Below, piece after piece: positions 30,043 to 31,185 of a stretch of 31,185 nucleotides of DNA. A program made the position numbers and the translations under genes. This DNA is from JBBTVO01 sp038063195 (GTDB taxonomy: Bacteria > Patescibacteriota > Microgenomatia > Levybacterales > UBA12049), in contig JBBTVO010000046.1 of the NCBI GenBank assembly GCA_038063195.1, positions 1-31,185 of the forward strand, read 5' to 3'. Within the stretch, counting starts at the first letter, position 1; every line of letters starts with the position of its first letter. The notes beneath the pieces are model-generated. The model was not told where the DNA came from and did no database searches. It worked only from the letters and a program-made list of their open reading frames with translations.

Positions 30043-31185
30043 CTATTTGCTAACAATTTGCGCAATTTTTTCTCCCAGTTCGACTGCGTAATTTGTTCCT
30101 CTGTCCCATGGATAGACCTGCTGAATATTAGCAAGGAAAATATTAGGAAATGGAGTCTTAAAAGGCGGAACAAATTTGGAGTAATTAACAGGAATTATGG
30201 GCTGGGCAAAGGGGGCTTTAAAAACGTGAGCCGCAATAAGGTTCTTTTTATAATCAGGATTAATTTTTCTTAGGAAAGGGTCGTAGATTTTAAGAAGTTC
30301 TTCTTCATCCATATTCATATATTTATGATCATGAGACAAGTAATTGCCCAGATATACAATGTGCTCATTGTCATAATGTTTTTTATCCATAAAATTCGAA
30401 TGGTCCACGACAGCCATAATTGGTGCATTTTTCTCGCAAATACTAAGCCAGTAGGTACCATCTTTTAAGAAAGGTTTCTTAAGTCTTAGAACAAGATTTA
30501 TCGCACCAAGTCCTTTCAGTGAAGATAAATTATCTTTATAATCCTGAGGCAAGTCCTTAACAATTTTTGCAAAAAAGAAAGAAGGAAGTGTCACGATCAC
30601 CTTGTCAAAATTGACTATTGACGATTTATTATTGACCATTTTATATTCCACAGAAACTTTCTTTTCACTTTTTATTTCTGTAACTTCAGTGCTGAAAAGA
30701 AATTTAACATTTTTTTTCTTTGATTCTTTTACTAAATTATCGGCAAAACTTAGGAATCCGCCTTTTGGATATGCAAGCTTTGGTGTCCTTTTTTTAATCC
30801 TTGCCCAAAACCACGCAAGGGAGATCTTTTCATAAAATTCTCCAAATTTATTTCTCAGTTGGGGTTCCCAAATCATTTGATAAGATTTTTCACCCATTGT
30901 TTTTTTCAAAACTTCGTTGGTTTCAAATCTCTCAAGAGCCTTCCAGAATGGATTAAATTTAAGAATACCCAAGACCATTGCCATTCTTAACTTGTCAATC
31001 ATTGGCAGTAAAGGAAATTTCAGAACATGAAGCGGGGAGTCGAGCTGATAAATTTTATTCTTGATATAAACAGAAGTTTTTGGCCTTTTGAGGATTACTT
31101 CATGATTTATTTTTTCCGCAAGAGTAAGCACTGAATTATCATTTGCAAACCAGTGATGATAATGTTTTTCCAAAGACCATTCCCA
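30043..31185 (-). CDS. FAD-dependent amine-oxidase-like protein, N-terminus beyond window
   Basis: The frame is open to the window edge (first visible residues WEWSLEKHYHHWFAND), giving 380 residues without the expected N-terminal GxGxxG FAD fold, so about 40-60 residues lie outside. The rest fits the NAD(P)/FAD-dependent oxidoreductase group related to protoporphyrinogen oxidase, desaturases and UDP-galactopyranose mutase: KRPKTSVYIKNKIYQLDSPL, KFGEFYEKISLAWFWARI, YPKGGFLSFADNLV, and a C-terminal FLANIQQVYPWDRGTNYAVE segment that contacts FAD. Likely oxidises or desaturates a lipid or isoprenoid; the substrate is inferred only. The methyltransferase follows after 11 nt. Confidence 0.82.
   Translation of the reverse strand, partial: WEWSLEKHYHHWFANDNSVLTLAEKINHEVILKRPKTSVYIKNKIYQLDSPLHVLKFPLLPMIDKLRMAMVLGILKFNPFWKALERFETNEVLKKTMGEKSYQMIWEPQLRNKFGEFYEKISLAWFWARIKKRTPKLAYPKGGFLSFADNLVKESKKKNVKFLFSTEVTEIKSEKKVSVEYKMVNNKSSIVNFDKVIVTLPSFFFAKIVKDLPQDYKDNLSSLKGLGAINLVLRLKKPFLKDGTYWLSICEKNAPIMAVVDHSNFMDKKHYDNEHIVYLGNYLSHDHKYMNMDEEELLKIYDPFLRKINPDYKKNLIAAHVFKAPFAQPIIPVNYSKFVPPFKTPFPNIFLANIQQVYPWDRGTNYAVELGEKIAQIVSK

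Noticed and set aside
1..31185. CRISPR array, tRNA, rRNA or insertion sequence with transposase
   Set aside because: No regular spaced repeats, tRNA-like cloverleaf, rRNA segment or transposase frame was recognised in the window.

Overview
The window looks like a chromosomal piece of a Candidate Phyla Radiation (Patescibacteria) bacterium, most likely of the Microgenomates group. The reasons are low GC, very tight packing, short versions of core enzymes, abundant promoters that place the start codon at or near the transcript 5' end, and many short palindromic repeats inserted in frame within genes. There is no rRNA or tRNA gene for firm placement, so the lineage is an inference.

Layout. Positions 1-63 hold the first codons of a reverse-strand ECF-like sigma factor. 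Positions 121-4327 carry a cupin protein, an isopentenyl phosphate kinase, a complete IspH-type 4Fe-4S reductase, a zinc-dependent phospholipase C-like protein and a GT-A glycosyltransferase, mostly joined by tiny gaps or overlaps. Positions 4382-7612 hold a DEAD-box RNA helicase behind two tandem promoters and the GTPase TypA/BipA. Positions 7656-10682 hold undecaprenyl diphosphatase, a tail-to-tail cation/proton antiporter with an RCK-like domain, and a Nudix hydrolase. Positions 10696-13010 hold small surface proteins: a CAP-domain protein, an unknown gene coupled to a two-helix extracytoplasmic sensor-like protein, the tail of a broken holin-family gene, and a DUF378 protein behind a structured leader with a strong Shine-Dalgarno sequence. 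Positions 13088-15138 form an oxygen/redox group: type II NADH dehydrogenase-like flavoprotein, nickel superoxide dismutase and its S26 maturation peptidase. Then follow a membrane-anchored methyltransferase, an unknown gene, a reverse-strand pcrA-femX pair, triosephosphate isomerase and a LytR-CpsA-Psr ligase.

From 20996 to the end the window is dominated by large polytopic membrane proteins with GT-C-like architecture (two DUF2298/YYY-like proteins, a GT39-like protein and another GT-C-like protein), a small membrane protein, a SAM methyltransferase and a truncated FAD-dependent amine-oxidase-like protein. Together with UppP, FemX, the LCP ligase, the GT2 enzyme and the isoprenoid enzymes this suggests strong investment in polyprenyl-linked envelope polymers and glycosylation.

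The most notable features are: (1) an adjacent isopentenyl phosphate kinase and IspH, which normally belong to different isoprenoid routes; (2) at least four repeat families inserted in frame in TypA, FemX, a DUF2298 protein, a methyltransferase and possibly PcrA; (3) a consistent promoter grammar in which an extended -10 box sits 5-8 nt before the start codon, implying widespread leaderless mRNAs; (4) a nickel SOD with its peptidase beside NDH-2; and (5) a two-hairpin leader before the DUF378 gene.
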